DNA of 34,150 nucleotides, taken from positions 1-34,150 of the forward strand of contig DATMWB010000015.1 of assembly GCA_035562735.1 (NCBI GenBank), in the 5' to 3' direction. Source of the stretch: UBA12158 sp035562735 (GTDB lineage Bacteria; Patescibacteriota; Microgenomatia; UBA12405). Made by a program: the position numbers and the translations under genes. Below the pieces are notes generated by a model, which was not told where the DNA came from, did no database searches, and saw only the letters and a program-made list of their open reading frames with translations. Positions within the stretch are counted from its first letter, which is position 1, and the number at the start of each line of letters is the position of its first letter. Positions 6,178 to 14,660 of the stretch are shown piece after piece.

Positions 6178-8427
6178 ATGAAATATACAAAATTATTTTT
6201 ATATCTTGTACCAACTTTATTAATTTTATCATTTGTTTTCTGTAAAAAATCTCTTGCTGTGACCTATTTTAGTGATAATTTCGAATCAGGTAATCTTAAT
6301 CAATGGACACATAATGTTGGTAATGTTGGAAATACATCTAGTTGGTATATACAAGATAACGTATTACACAGTAGTGTTACCAAAGGTAAGTACTCGTTTT
6401 TATATGCAAACATACCAGATATTCCGAGCAACTATAAATTTTCGGCAAATGTAAAAAATATTTCTGGCGTTGACCAACAGTATGTTTTTCGTGTGACAGA
6501 CGATAAAAGACAATATTACTTGGTTGATTACAGATATAATGATTTGGGTTGGTCACAAGATAATAACAACATAAAGTTATATAGAATATATAAGACTAAT
6601 TACAAATTATTAGGTAGTTATCCGAGTACAGTTTTTCCTAGAAAGTTCAATATTTCACAAGGGGTTGACCATAAGGTTGGGGTCATTATAAATGGAAATA
6701 ATATTCAGGTGTATTTTGATGACAATAAGGCAATAGATTCTATAGATTTAGATATATTTTTAGATGGTAAGGGAATAGGTCTTATGACTTGGGGAGGTGA
6801 CTATAATGGTGTTTCAGAAAACATATATAAGGTGGTTAAAATTGAAGATTTATCACATTCTTACACAAAAACCATTCTCCTTCCTGGTCTTGGGGCGAGT
6901 TGGAATCATCAAGCGATATTATTTAACAGTACTTCTCCTGAGAATCAATGGTCCATGACCCCTTTTGTAAAAAATTATGATTTATTAATAAAGGGATTGG
7001 AAAATAATGGCTTGGAAAAAGGAAAAGATTTTTATGTTTGGAATTATGATTGGAGAAAATCACTGTCTCAAATTGTTGATGATTTTAATAGTTATATTCT
7101 AAGTCTGAATTTAGGCGAAGGGGAAAAGGTGAATTTGGTTGGTCATAGTTTGGGTGGATTAATATCAAGAATTTGGAGTCAAGACAATGCAAGTGTTGTT
7201 GATAAGGTCATTACTCTTGGATCTCCTCACTATGGTTCTGTAAAAGCCTATGAAGCTTGGAATGGTGTAAAGATAAGTGATAATTTGGATGTGGCGTCCG
7301 TGGCTTTAAATGTTTTACTGCAGTTACAAAAAAAGAATTATGATACAGGTGTCCAAACATTGCGGAATTATGCACCAATAGTTTATGATTTAATTCCGAC
7401 ATTTTCATTTTTAAAAAGGAATGGGGTTGTTGTTTTAGGAAACTCAAGTGAGTATCTGAAAAGTAAAAATCTATCTACTTCTTTGATTAGCGGTAAACTA
7501 TCAACTTTGGATGCAATGGGAGTACCAACTAAGGAATGGCTTTCTTTGGGTGATAGATCATTGTTTGATAGGGTTTTAGGCATTTGGGAAGATGGTAGAC
7601 CCATTTCATATAGCAATGGAGAGGGAGATGGGACAGTATTAAAGAAAAGTTCTTTAATAACTGGGAGTGAAATGGTTGATTTTAGTTCAGATCATGGAGC
7701 AATTGTTGATAAATCAACGAATTGGGTTTTAACAAAACTTGGATTAGGACTGACGCTGAGTGAAGAAAATACCTATTCACAGAAACAGTCAGTTTTTTAT
7801 GTATATGCACCAGCGAGTGTTGAAGTAAAGTGTAACGATGTTGTTCAAGAAGAAAAAGAAGGTTGGATTGTGGCTAATGATTTAGAAGTGAAAGATTGCA
7901 ATATTAGTTTACTTGGAAGTAGCGTTGGAAATTATCGAATAGTTGCTGGAGATAGTAATAAATGGCAGTATTTTGAAGGTGATATTCAAGAAGATCAAAA
8001 AATAGTATTAGGCTTTTCGGAAAGCAATACTAATTGGCAATTGTTGAAACAGAATCTGATAAATATTGGCGCCATTCAGGCGCTTGCTGCCGCAAATCAG
8101 GGAAATATAGCTTTGACAATTGATGAATATATTAAATATCGTATGAGTTCAAAGAATTTCAAAAATAGTGAAGAAATTCTAGAAAACTCTAGGTATCTAA
8201 TGAATTTGAATAGCTATACGCAAAGCCAAGTTAACAGTATGTATTCAAAGGCATTGTCGGCAAAATCATTAGTTGAGACTAATTTGAGATTGATGGCCAG
8301 AGGTGGCAAAATACCCAGTTATTCAAGTTCTTTAAATAACGAGCAGGCATTGGGAATGATGTCATTTGGAAAAAATTATGCAGCGAATTATATTGCTTAC
8401 AAATTATATGGAATTGTTTGGAAATGA
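6178..8427 (+). CDS. Secreted LCAT-like lipase/acyltransferase with N-terminal lectin-like domain
   Basis: A 749-aa exported protein. A signal peptide (K-rich start, hydrophobic core, cleavage probably after SLA near residue 26) is followed by a beta-rich domain of about 200 residues resembling concanavalin/LamG- or DUF1080-type carbohydrate-binding folds (it opens YFSDNFESG). Then comes an alpha/beta hydrolase of the lecithin:cholesterol acyltransferase type. ILLPGLGASW is the oxyanion region, VGHSLGG has the nucleophile Ser324, GEGDGT the likely Asp484 and SDHGAI the likely His506. The last ~200 residues are less conserved and partly helical. It probably cleaves or transfers acyl groups on lipids outside the cell. 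A longer frame begins with TTG at 6157, but the signal peptide and the promoter both support 6178. Confidence 0.82.
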   Translation: MKYTKLFLYLVPTLLILSFVFCKKSLAVTYFSDNFESGNLNQWTHNVGNVGNTSSWYIQDNVLHSSVTKGKYSFLYANIPDIPSNYKFSANVKNISGVDQQYVFRVTDDKRQYYLVDYRYNDLGWSQDNNNIKLYRIYKTNYKLLGSYPSTVFPRKFNISQGVDHKVGVIINGNNIQVYFDDNKAIDSIDLDIFLDGKGIGLMTWGGDYNGVSENIYKVVKIEDLSHSYTKTILLPGLGASWNHQAILFNSTSPENQWSMTPFVKNYDLLIKGLENNGLEKGKDFYVWNYDWRKSLSQIVDDFNSYILSLNLGEGEKVNLVGHSLGGLISRIWSQDNASVVDKVITLGSPHYGSVKAYEAWNGVKISDNLDVASVALNVLLQLQKKNYDTGVQTLRNYAPIVYDLIPTFSFLKRNGVVVLGNSSEYLKSKNLSTSLISGKLSTLDAMGVPTKEWLSLGDRSLFDRVLGIWEDGRPISYSNGEGDGTVLKKSSLITGSEMVDFSSDHGAIVDKSTNWVLTKLGLGLTLSEENTYSQKQSVFYVYAPASVEVKCNDVVQEEKEGWIVANDLEVKDCNISLLGSSVGNYRIVAGDSNKWQYFEGDIQEDQKIVLGFSESNTNWQLLKQNLINIGAIQALAAANQGNIALTIDEYIKYRMSSKNFKNSEEILENSRYLMNLNSYTQSQVNSMYSKALSAKSLVETNLRLMARGGKIPSYSSSLNNEQALGMMSFGKNYAANYIAYKLYGIVWK

Positions 8428-8428
8428 A

Positions 8429-8503
8429 TGGTGGCTGCTAAAGGGATCGAACCTTTGACCTTTCCAATGTGAATGGAATGCTCTACCACTGAGCCAAGCA
8501 GCC
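8429..8503 (-). tRNA. tRNA-Val, anticodon CAC
   Basis: On the minus strand the acceptor stem GGCTGCT/AGCAGCC, D-stem GCTC/GAGC, anticodon stem TTCCA/TGGAA with loop TTCACAT, and T-arm AAAGG-TTCGATC-CCTTT are all standard. The anticodon CAC reads GUG (Val). Unlike the two other tRNAs in the window, the 3' CCA is encoded (8429-8431). It starts 1 nt after the lipase stop codon on the opposite strand. Confidence 0.95.
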
Positions 8504-8562
8504 AGATTTTTGTAAGAACAATCTAACTTTGAAAGTATACCAAAATATAGACATGTTTCGGG

Positions 8563-8568
8563 TATAAT
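8563..8568 (+). promoter_or_regulatory. -10 box of zwf (leaderless geometry)
   Basis: A perfect TATAAT at 8563-8568 ends 5 nt before the ATG at 8574. No convincing -35 is seen at 16-18 nt. A TTGAAA at 8529-8534 is 28 nt away, too far. Confidence 0.5.
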
Positions 8569-8573
8569 TGGTT

Positions 8574-9941
8574 ATGTCTGATTTAAAAATTGTAATTTTT
8601 GGAATCACTGGTGATTTGGCTCAAAAGAAGTTAATTCCGGCTCTATTTGAATTATGGAAGGATGGAGATATATCTGAAAATATCAGTATTTTTGGTCTTT
8701 CACACAAGGATAGAGAAAAAAGTGAACTAAAAAAAATTATTTTAAATTCACTCAAAGCAAAAGATATATCTGTCAATGAAAAGGATGTTGAAAAATTCTG
8801 GAGTAAGTTTAAATTCTTTTTTGGTGATTTTAAACAAAGAAAAGTATATTCCTATTTAAAAGAGGAATTGATGAAAACTAGCGGAAATATAATTTACTAT
8901 TTGGCTACACATCCCATCTTGTATGGTGACGTGTTTCAAAATTTGGAAAATGAAGGTTTAAACAAAAATTCAAAAAATTGGCTTAAGATAATGATTGAAA
9001 AACCAATTGGGAATAATTTAAAATCGGCTTTTGACTTGAATAAACTTTTGGCAAAATTTTATAAAGAAGAACAAATTTTTAGAATAGATCATTATTTAGC
9101 CAAAGATACAATTCAAAATATTTTGGCATTTAGATTTCATAATGAGGTTTTTGAATCAGTATGGAACAATAAAAAAATAGACCATATACAGATTACAGTG
9201 GCTGAAAGTTTTGGGGCTGAATCTAGAAATTCTTATTATGATTCTGTTGGCGCTTTAAAAGATGTCGGCCAAAATCATGTTTTACAGATGTTGGCCTTTG
9301 TGACAATGGATAGACCGGACTTTTTACGACAGGAAGATATTGTTGAAAAGAGAAAATCAGTAATAAAAAATTTAATACCTGTTCCCAACAGTTTGGTTTT
9401 GGGGCAGTACGATAATTATTCAAAAGAGGTAGTAAAGACAGACACCTTTTTTGCATTTAAAACAGAGTTAAAAAAGGGAAAGCTTTCAGGGGTTCCGATA
9501 TATGTAAGAGGTGGTAAAAAGCTTAAGAAAACCGTAACTGAGATATCATTAGTCTTTAAAAGTAAGGGGGTAGAAAATCCAAATATTTTGACATTCAGAA
9601 TACAGCCAAATGAGGGAATTGTCTTTAAAATGGCTGTAAAAAAACCTGGTTTTAAAATGGAGTGTGAGACAGGAGAGATGCAATTTTGTTACCATCAATT
9701 AGGAAAATTGAGAGATGCTTATTTGAGATTACTTATGGATGCTATAAAGGGTGAGCATTCATATTTCAATATGGGTTTGGAGGTTGAATTAGAGTGGAAA
9801 TTTATTGATGCTTTAAGGGTTAATAAATTGAGATTACTCCCCTACCAAGCTGGGACTTGGGGACCAAAGGAAGCCAATGAAATAATTGAGAAAGATGGTA
9901 GGTATTGGTTAGAACCATCTGAAGATTTATGTCGGATTTGA
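8574..9941 (+). CDS. zwf: Glucose-6-phosphate 1-dehydrogenase
   Basis: Oxidises glucose 6-phosphate to 6-phosphogluconolactone with NAD(P)+, the entry step of the oxidative pentose phosphate pathway. The N-terminal nucleotide fold has IFGITGDLAQKKLIPAL (the usual GASGDLAxRKL). EKPIG is at about 142-146. The substrate-binding motif RIDHYLAKD is at about 170-178 with H173. DVGQNHVLQ carries the second catalytic histidine, about H235. At 455 aa it is slightly shorter than the common 480-510 aa. A TTG at 8568 would add two residues, but the ATG at 8574 is preferred because 8568 is the last base of a TATAAT box. No 6-phosphogluconolactonase or gnd gene is adjacent. The next gene begins 6 nt downstream. 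Confidence 0.95.
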   Translation: MSDLKIVIFGITGDLAQKKLIPALFELWKDGDISENISIFGLSHKDREKSELKKIILNSLKAKDISVNEKDVEKFWSKFKFFFGDFKQRKVYSYLKEELMKTSGNIIYYLATHPILYGDVFQNLENEGLNKNSKNWLKIMIEKPIGNNLKSAFDLNKLLAKFYKEEQIFRIDHYLAKDTIQNILAFRFHNEVFESVWNNKKIDHIQITVAESFGAESRNSYYDSVGALKDVGQNHVLQMLAFVTMDRPDFLRQEDIVEKRKSVIKNLIPVPNSLVLGQYDNYSKEVVKTDTFFAFKTELKKGKLSGVPIYVRGGKKLKKTVTEISLVFKSKGVENPNILTFRIQPNEGIVFKMAVKKPGFKMECETGEMQFCYHQLGKLRDAYLRLLMDAIKGEHSYFNMGLEVELEWKFIDALRVNKLRLLPYQAGTWGPKEANEIIEKDGRYWLEPSEDLCRI

Positions 9942-9947
9942 GTTTAA

Positions 9948-10676
9948 ATGACTATTAAAACACCTAGATATAAAAAAATTTCAATTGTTATACCCTGTTT
10001 TAATGAATCGAAAACCATTGATAGATTAATATCAAAGGTGAGGAAATCAGATACTTTAGGGCTTAAAAAGGAGATTATTGTTGTCGATGATGGTAGTACG
10101 GATGGATCTGACATCTTACTTAGAAAATATATTAAAAATAAAATTTTTAAAATATTATTTCTTAAAAATAATTTTGGAAAAGGTTATGCCTTAAAAATGG
10201 CGTTTTCAAAAACTACGGGAGATGTAGTGGTAATACAGGATGCTGACTTGGAGTATGACCCGGTGGATTATGTAAAACTTATTAAGCCCATATTAAACAA
10301 TATGGCTGATGTTGTTTATGGATCAAGATTTATTGGTGGCGAGTCACACCGTGTTTTATATTATTGGCACAGCGTTTTTAACAAACTGCTAACGTGTATT
10401 TCAAATGCATTTACTAACATAAATTTAACTGATTTGGAAACAGGTTATAAAGTCTTTCGTGGTGATTTAATAAGACGTGTGTCTCTAAAATTAGAGTCGG
10501 ACAGATTTGGTTTTGAGCCTGAAGTTACAGCAAGGTTATCAAAGATAAAAAATATAAGGTTTTATGAGGTGGGAATTTCATATAATGGGCGCACATATAA
10601 GGAGGGAAAACATATTGGTTTTGTTGATGGCTTATTGAGTTTATTTCAGATTATTAAATATAATATCTTTCGTTAG
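9948..10676 (+). CDS. GT2 glycosyltransferase, dolichol/polyprenyl-phosphate mannosyltransferase (DPM1)-like
   Basis: A 242-aa GT-A fold enzyme. ISIVIPCFNESKTI begins the fold, EIIVVDDGSTDGS follows, and VIQDADLEYDP near residue 90 is the DxD site. YGSRFIGG and an ETGYKVFRGD segment are typical of DPM1/DPG-synthase-like enzymes that load a sugar on a polyprenyl-phosphate carrier. There is no extra C-terminal membrane domain. It directly precedes a GT-C membrane glycosyltransferase by 11 nt. Together they suggest lipid-linked sugar synthesis followed by sugar transfer at the outer face of the membrane. The sugar is not identifiable. Confidence 0.87.
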   Translation: MTIKTPRYKKISIVIPCFNESKTIDRLISKVRKSDTLGLKKEIIVVDDGSTDGSDILLRKYIKNKIFKILFLKNNFGKGYALKMAFSKTTGDVVVIQDADLEYDPVDYVKLIKPILNNMADVVYGSRFIGGESHRVLYYWHSVFNKLLTCISNAFTNINLTDLETGYKVFRGDLIRRVSLKLESDRFGFEPEVTARLSKIKNIRFYEVGISYNGRTYKEGKHIGFVDGLLSLFQIIKYNIFR

Positions 10677-10687
10677 ATTTAAGACAC

Positions 10688-12493
10688 ATGCTAGAGATTA
10701 GTGGTAAATTACTGAAAATTTGGATATATTATTTTCTTTTTGTTTTCTTATCAACAGAATTATTTTCGAGATTAAATTTAGTAAATAAATACATATTTTG
10801 GGGATTGTATGTTTTTGGAGCAATTACTGTGATAGTGTTTATTAAAAAAAATTTTTTAAATTTGAATATAAAATTTGTATTGCCAAAGTATTGGCGATGG
10901 TATATTGTTTCGGCATTTTTTATTATCTTACCGTTATTATTTATTGCCTTGTATTATCCACCGAATAATTATGATTCATTAACGTACCACCTTACTAGGA
11001 TTGAACATTGGGTTCAAAACGGAAATGTAGAGTTTTATCCGACAAATTCTAGTCGACAGTTATTTATGACACCGTTAACGGAATATGTTTTGCTCCATTG
11101 GAGATTGCTGACGGGGGGTGACATTTTTGCTAATTTATTGCAATTTATATCGATGATTTTTTGTGCACTGCTCTCAATATTAATAGTTGGAGAATTTGGT
11201 GGAAATAAGTTGGCAAAATTATTGGCATTTATACTGACGATAACTATTCCAATGGGTATTTTGCAGTCGACAAGTACACAGACAGATTATGTGACTAGCT
11301 TTTTTGTTTTGGTGTCGATATATTTTAATCAAAAAAAAGAATATGTATATCTAGCTTTATCGTTAGGTATGGGTTTATTAACAAAAAATACATTTGCTGT
11401 ATTTTTATTACCTATTGGGTTATATTGGGTTCTTAAATGGTTTAAAATAAGCACATCTTTGGCAATAAAGAAAATTATTTTAATCATTGGGGTTGTTGTA
11501 CTAATAAATTGTTTGCACTGGAATAGGAATTTTCAATATTTTGCCTCAGTATTTGGTCCGAAAGATGCAATAGAAAACACAAGGAATAGTGTTATAGAGT
11601 TTAAATATGTAGTTTCAAATATGGCGAGGAATTTAGGAAATCAGCTTGGTTTGCCTAATACAAAGTATAACAGTGCAATTGATGTTTCTATTATTAATCT
11701 TCACAAGACATTGGACTTAAAAAATGATGACGAAGTTAATACTTGGTTAAATGAAAAGTACTCTACCCGATTTTCAATTAACGAGAACAATGCCGGAAAT
11801 TTTTTACATGTTATTTTAATTATTCTAGTTGGTATTATCTTGTCTTTTAATAATTATCGAGTTAAGAAAACATATTTTTTATTGTTTGGAGGCTGGATTC
11901 TGTTTAATGTCTTGTTTAAGTGGCAACCGTGGGGTACAAGACTTGAACTTCCTTATATTATCGCCAATTGTCCAATTATTGCTTATGTCTTAGTTAAATA
12001 TTTAAAGAATGAAAATGTAATAAAGTTTATATTACTCATTTTGATGTTGATGTCTGTGATTTTTGTATACGGAATTAATCCTTCAAAAAAAATAGTTGGT
12101 TTAAAATTTAACCCTTCAAACAGACCTTTTACAGGAGATGTATTGTTATTCACTCAATCTAGATATGATAGGTTTTGGAACAACATCTATATGGAGAAAA
12201 TATACCTTGATATTGTGGAAATAATAAAAAATGCAAACATTAATAATGTTGGTATTTTTTTAGAAAATAATTCTCAGGAATATCCTTTGTGGGTTGCAAT
12301 AAGGCAAAATAAGCTTAATGTAAAGGTGAACAGTGTCACAGATAATGATAGTTTTAATAAAAATTTTGTGTCTGTAGATAAACCTGATGTAATTATTTAT
12401 AATAGAGAATTACCTTTTGAAGTGATAAACAAAGTCAAAATTATTGGAATGTATGAATTTGGTAGTATGAAATTGGCAATTGTGTCAAATTAA
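10688..12493 (+). CDS. GT-C membrane glycosyltransferase (ArnT/PMT-like)
   Basis: A 601-aa polytopic protein with about 11 predicted membrane helices. The first outer loop carries YYPPNNYDSLTYHLTRIEHW, with an acidic residue near position 98. This is the pattern of GT-C enzymes (PMT/ArnT/DUF2723-like), which use polyprenyl-phosphate sugars as donors. The C-terminal ~130 residues are soluble and probably extracytoplasmic. It follows a DPM1-like gene by 11 nt, a natural donor-supplying partner. Target lipid or protein unknown. The ATG at 10688 has no Shine-Dalgarno sequence. Confidence 0.75.
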   Translation: MLEISGKLLKIWIYYFLFVFLSTELFSRLNLVNKYIFWGLYVFGAITVIVFIKKNFLNLNIKFVLPKYWRWYIVSAFFIILPLLFIALYYPPNNYDSLTYHLTRIEHWVQNGNVEFYPTNSSRQLFMTPLTEYVLLHWRLLTGGDIFANLLQFISMIFCALLSILIVGEFGGNKLAKLLAFILTITIPMGILQSTSTQTDYVTSFFVLVSIYFNQKKEYVYLALSLGMGLLTKNTFAVFLLPIGLYWVLKWFKISTSLAIKKIILIIGVVVLINCLHWNRNFQYFASVFGPKDAIENTRNSVIEFKYVVSNMARNLGNQLGLPNTKYNSAIDVSIINLHKTLDLKNDDEVNTWLNEKYSTRFSINENNAGNFLHVILIILVGIILSFNNYRVKKTYFLLFGGWILFNVLFKWQPWGTRLELPYIIANCPIIAYVLVKYLKNENVIKFILLILMLMSVIFVYGINPSKKIVGLKFNPSNRPFTGDVLLFTQSRYDRFWNNIYMEKIYLDIVEIIKNANINNVGIFLENNSQEYPLWVAIRQNKLNVKVNSVTDNDSFNKNFVSVDKPDVIIYNRELPFEVINKVKIIGMYEFGSMKLAIVSN

Positions 12494-12532
12494 AGATTGA
12501 GATATGGGAGCATTAGTTATAAACTTGAGAAT

Positions 12533-13111
12533 ATGAAACTTAGAAAAGCGTTTTCACTAGGCAATTTTATTTTAGAATTTGTTCAATCTATTGTTTTGGC
12601 AATGTCAGTCTTTGTTCTTTTATATCTTTTTGTGGCACAACCAAACCAAGTGAAAGGTAGTTCAATGTCTCCAAATTTTACTGATGGTGAGTATTTACTA
12701 ACCGACAAAATTACTTATCAATTTTCTGAGCCAGTTCGAGGTGATGTGGTGGTATTCAAAGCCCCTCCAAGCGAATCTTGTGCCGAAGATGAATGTGAGT
12801 ATATAAAAAGAATTATCGGTGTTCCTGGTGACAATGTGATGGTTCAAGAAGGAAAGGTGTTTTTGAATGGTCAATTGTTGGATCAATTTTTTCTTCCAGA
12901 AGATTTTGTGACTGACTCAGGTTCCTTTTGTAAGGAAGGAGTCGAGGTAACAGTTCCTGAAGGAAGTTATTTAGTATTTGGCGACAACAGAGGTCATTCT
13001 CGAGATGGTCGTGAGTTTGGTCCTATTACCAAAAATTTAATCTTGGGTAAAGCATTTTTTAAGTATTGGCCGATTAGTGCTTTGGGTTTAATTCCGACTA
13101 TCAGGTTTTAA
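12533..13111 (+). CDS. lepB: Signal peptidase I
   Basis: Membrane-bound serine protease that removes signal peptides from secreted proteins. One N-terminal membrane helix (about residues 15-37) is followed by the catalytic region. QVKGSSMSPN contains the nucleophilic Ser44. EYIKRIIGVPGD contains the general-base Lys92. VFGDNRGHSRDGR is the conserved box E. The 192-aa length is typical of the short Gram-positive-type enzymes. Two cysteines (C83, C88) in the loop before the Lys are unusual. A TTG at 12497 gives a longer frame. The ATG at 12533 is preferred because TTGAGA (12497-12502) and TATAAA (12518-12523) form a promoter-like pair upstream. Its 3' end overlaps the convergent parB by 24 nt. 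Confidence 0.94.
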   Translation: MKLRKAFSLGNFILEFVQSIVLAMSVFVLLYLFVAQPNQVKGSSMSPNFTDGEYLLTDKITYQFSEPVRGDVVVFKAPPSESCAEDECEYIKRIIGVPGDNVMVQEGKVFLNGQLLDQFFLPEDFVTDSGSFCKEGVEVTVPEGSYLVFGDNRGHSRDGREFGPITKNLILGKAFFKYWPISALGLIPTIRF

Positions 13112-13936
13112 ATCTTTTTTACATACCTCTCGATATAGTTCACTTAGCTGTTCATATCTTTTTTCAATGGGACCACGGAACTGGAAAACAACCCTAGTAT
13201 ATATGTTGGTTTGAGAAATTTTCACTTGAGTCGTTTTGTCTTCAAAAATAGATTCAAAGTCGGAACTTATACTATCTAGTCTAGATTTCAAAAACTGAGG
13301 TATGTTTTCTTTGTTGATGGGAATTAAGCCTTCTTCGATTTTTTGTCTCATTCGGCGCGCAATCTCTTCAGCTCGCCTAACCGAAGCACTTTCCTTGAGG
13401 ATGAGTTTGTATGCCTCAATCATAAGTCTAGTGTCACCGATGCCACTTAAAGCTCTTGCATGACCTTCCGAGATTAATCCTGATAGTAACCCATCTTTCA
13501 GGGCATCTGGTAAGCTGAGGAGTTTTAGGACGTTGATAACATAAGGAACGCTTTTGCTGACTTTTTTGGCTATAGCATGAGTATCTAGACCAAACTCTTC
13601 TTTTAATCTGAGAAAGGCTTTGGCCCTTTCTATTGGATTGAGATCTTTTCTTTGTACATTTTCAACAATTGCCATTTCAAGCATTTGTTGAGGGGAGGTT
13701 TTTTTAATTATGGCAGGTACATAGGGAAGTTTTAAAATTCGGGCTGCACGCCAGCGTCTTTCGCCAGCAATAATTTGGTAGCCGGCTGGTGTTTGGGCAA
13801 TTATAAGTGGTTCAAGAATACCGTGTTCTTTTATTGATTCGACAAGTTCAGAGACTGATTCTGGGTTGATAATTCCTCTAGGTTGGAGAGGATTTGGTTC
13901 GAGTTGATTTGTGGGGATTTGGGTGACATCTTTCAT
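13088..13936 (-). CDS. parB: ParB/Spo0J-family chromosome partitioning protein
   Basis: Centromere-binding CTPase clamp that acts with ParA and SMC. The N-terminal ParB/Srx domain shows PNPLQPR, the segment IKEHGILEPL, AGERRWRAAR (CTP-binding, about residues 75-84) and ENVQRKDLNPIE. The central helix-turn-helix domain includes KKVSKSVPYVINVLKLL and GLISEGHARALSG. At 282 aa the length is normal and the C-terminal dimerisation part is present. No parA lies next to it in this window, which is unusual. The start codon lies inside a 10-bp perfect inverted repeat (13931-13956). No classical parS (TGTTTCACGTGAAACA) was noticed nearby. Confidence 0.93.
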   Translation of the reverse strand: MKDVTQIPTNQLEPNPLQPRGIINPESVSELVESIKEHGILEPLIIAQTPAGYQIIAGERRWRAARILKLPYVPAIIKKTSPQQMLEMAIVENVQRKDLNPIERAKAFLRLKEEFGLDTHAIAKKVSKSVPYVINVLKLLSLPDALKDGLLSGLISEGHARALSGIGDTRLMIEAYKLILKESASVRRAEEIARRMRQKIEEGLIPINKENIPQFLKSRLDSISSDFESIFEDKTTQVKISQTNIYTRVVFQFRGPIEKRYEQLSELYREVCKKDLKPDSRN

Positions 13937-13956
13937 AGTAACAGCATACTATGAAA
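13931..13956. repeat. Perfect inverted repeat over the parB start codon
   Basis: Arms TTTCATAGTA (13931-13940) and TACTATGAAA (13947-13956) are exact reverse complements separated by ACAGCA. The left arm contains the parB initiation codon (13936-13934). It could be an operator for autoregulation or an RNA hairpin that hides the start codon. The sequence differs from parS. Confidence 0.7.
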
Positions 13957-14012
13957 ATACGTGTGAAAAAATGGGGACGAAGTGTATCAAAGTAAACTTT
14001 ACGACAAAAAAA

Positions 14013-14306
14013 TTATTTACTTGCTTTTTTAGTGACCTTTTTTACAAGCACTTTTTTCCCTTTGACCACTGAAACAAATTTCTTACCCAAACGAGAAAAA
14101 AATTTGACTATTCCTGGACGCATGGCGTAAATAGTAAAGTCTTTACCTTGCTTTGTGCCAATACCAGAGTGGATTTTTGAACCAACTTGTCTGACAATAA
14201 TTTGGCCAACAGTAATTTTTTGATCACCAAATTTTTTTATACCCCGTCTTTGCCCGGGACGATTTGATTTTTGATTGGTTTTACCTTGTGATTTTGTATG
14301 TGCCAT
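14013..14306 (-). CDS. rpmA: 50S ribosomal protein L27
   Basis: Large-subunit protein whose N-terminal tail reaches the peptidyl transferase centre. It starts MAHTKSQGKT (the family usually has MAHKKxGGST). It continues with GIKKFGDQKITVGQIIVRQ and GKDFTIYAM (the family's GKDHTLFAL), then a lysine-rich C-terminal tail. At 97 aa it is slightly longer than the ~85 aa norm because of the tail. No cleavable Firmicutes-type N-terminal extension is present. It lies 20 nt downstream of rplU, the normal partner arrangement. Confidence 0.95.
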   Translation of the reverse strand: MAHTKSQGKTNQKSNRPGQRRGIKKFGDQKITVGQIIVRQVGSKIHSGIGTKQGKDFTIYAMRPGIVKFFSRLGKKFVSVVKGKKVLVKKVTKKASK

Positions 14307-14326
14307 ATATTTAGATTATTGGTTAA

Positions 14327-14632
14327 TTAGAAATTAATCTTTGTTATTTTAATGTCAGATAGTTGGGCTCGAAAACCATGAGTTTTTCGATAACGTGATT
14401 TAGCTTTAAATGTTGAGACTCGAAGCTTTTCACCTTGATAATCTCTAACTAATTCAAAATCAACCGAGGCACCTTTGACGAGAGGGTTTCCGACTGAAAT
14501 TTTATCATCATTGACTGTCAGGAGAACTTGATCAGTTGATTTAATGCTTGGATCAAATTTGTCGACTGTAATGGTTTGATTTTCTTCAACTTTGTATTGT
14601 GTGCCAGAAATGGCAATTACCGCGTATTTCAT
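14327..14632 (-). CDS. rplU: 50S ribosomal protein L21
   Basis: Large-subunit 23S-binding protein of 101 aa. It has the family's start MKYAVIAISGTQYKVEENQ, then the VLL...D..VGNPLVKGASV core and the C-terminal signature KSRYRKTHGFRAQLSDIKI (about residues 79-97). It is paired with rpmA as in most bacteria. A strong extended -10 promoter lies 8 nt upstream of the start codon, so the pair has its own promoter separate from rodA. Confidence 0.96.
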   Translation of the reverse strand: MKYAVIAISGTQYKVEENQTITVDKFDPSIKSTDQVLLTVNDDKISVGNPLVKGASVDFELVRDYQGEKLRVSTFKAKSRYRKTHGFRAQLSDIKITKINF

Positions 14633-14640
14633 ACTTTTCG

Positions 14641-14649
14641 ATTATATCA
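14641..14649 (-). promoter_or_regulatory. Extended -10 promoter of rplU-rpmA
   Basis: On the minus strand, TGA directly precedes a perfect TATAAT (TGnTATAAT, 14649-14641), 8 nt before the rplU ATG at 14632. No -35 match is evident, as expected for an extended -10 promoter. Transcription is predicted to start within about 2 nt of the start codon. Confidence 0.6.
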
Positions 14650-14660
14650 TAGGAAAAATT

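Noticed and set aside
13931..14002. parS site near parB
   Set aside because: The inverted repeat and the GTAAACTTTAC palindrome (13992-14002) do not match the TGTTTCACGTGAAACA consensus.
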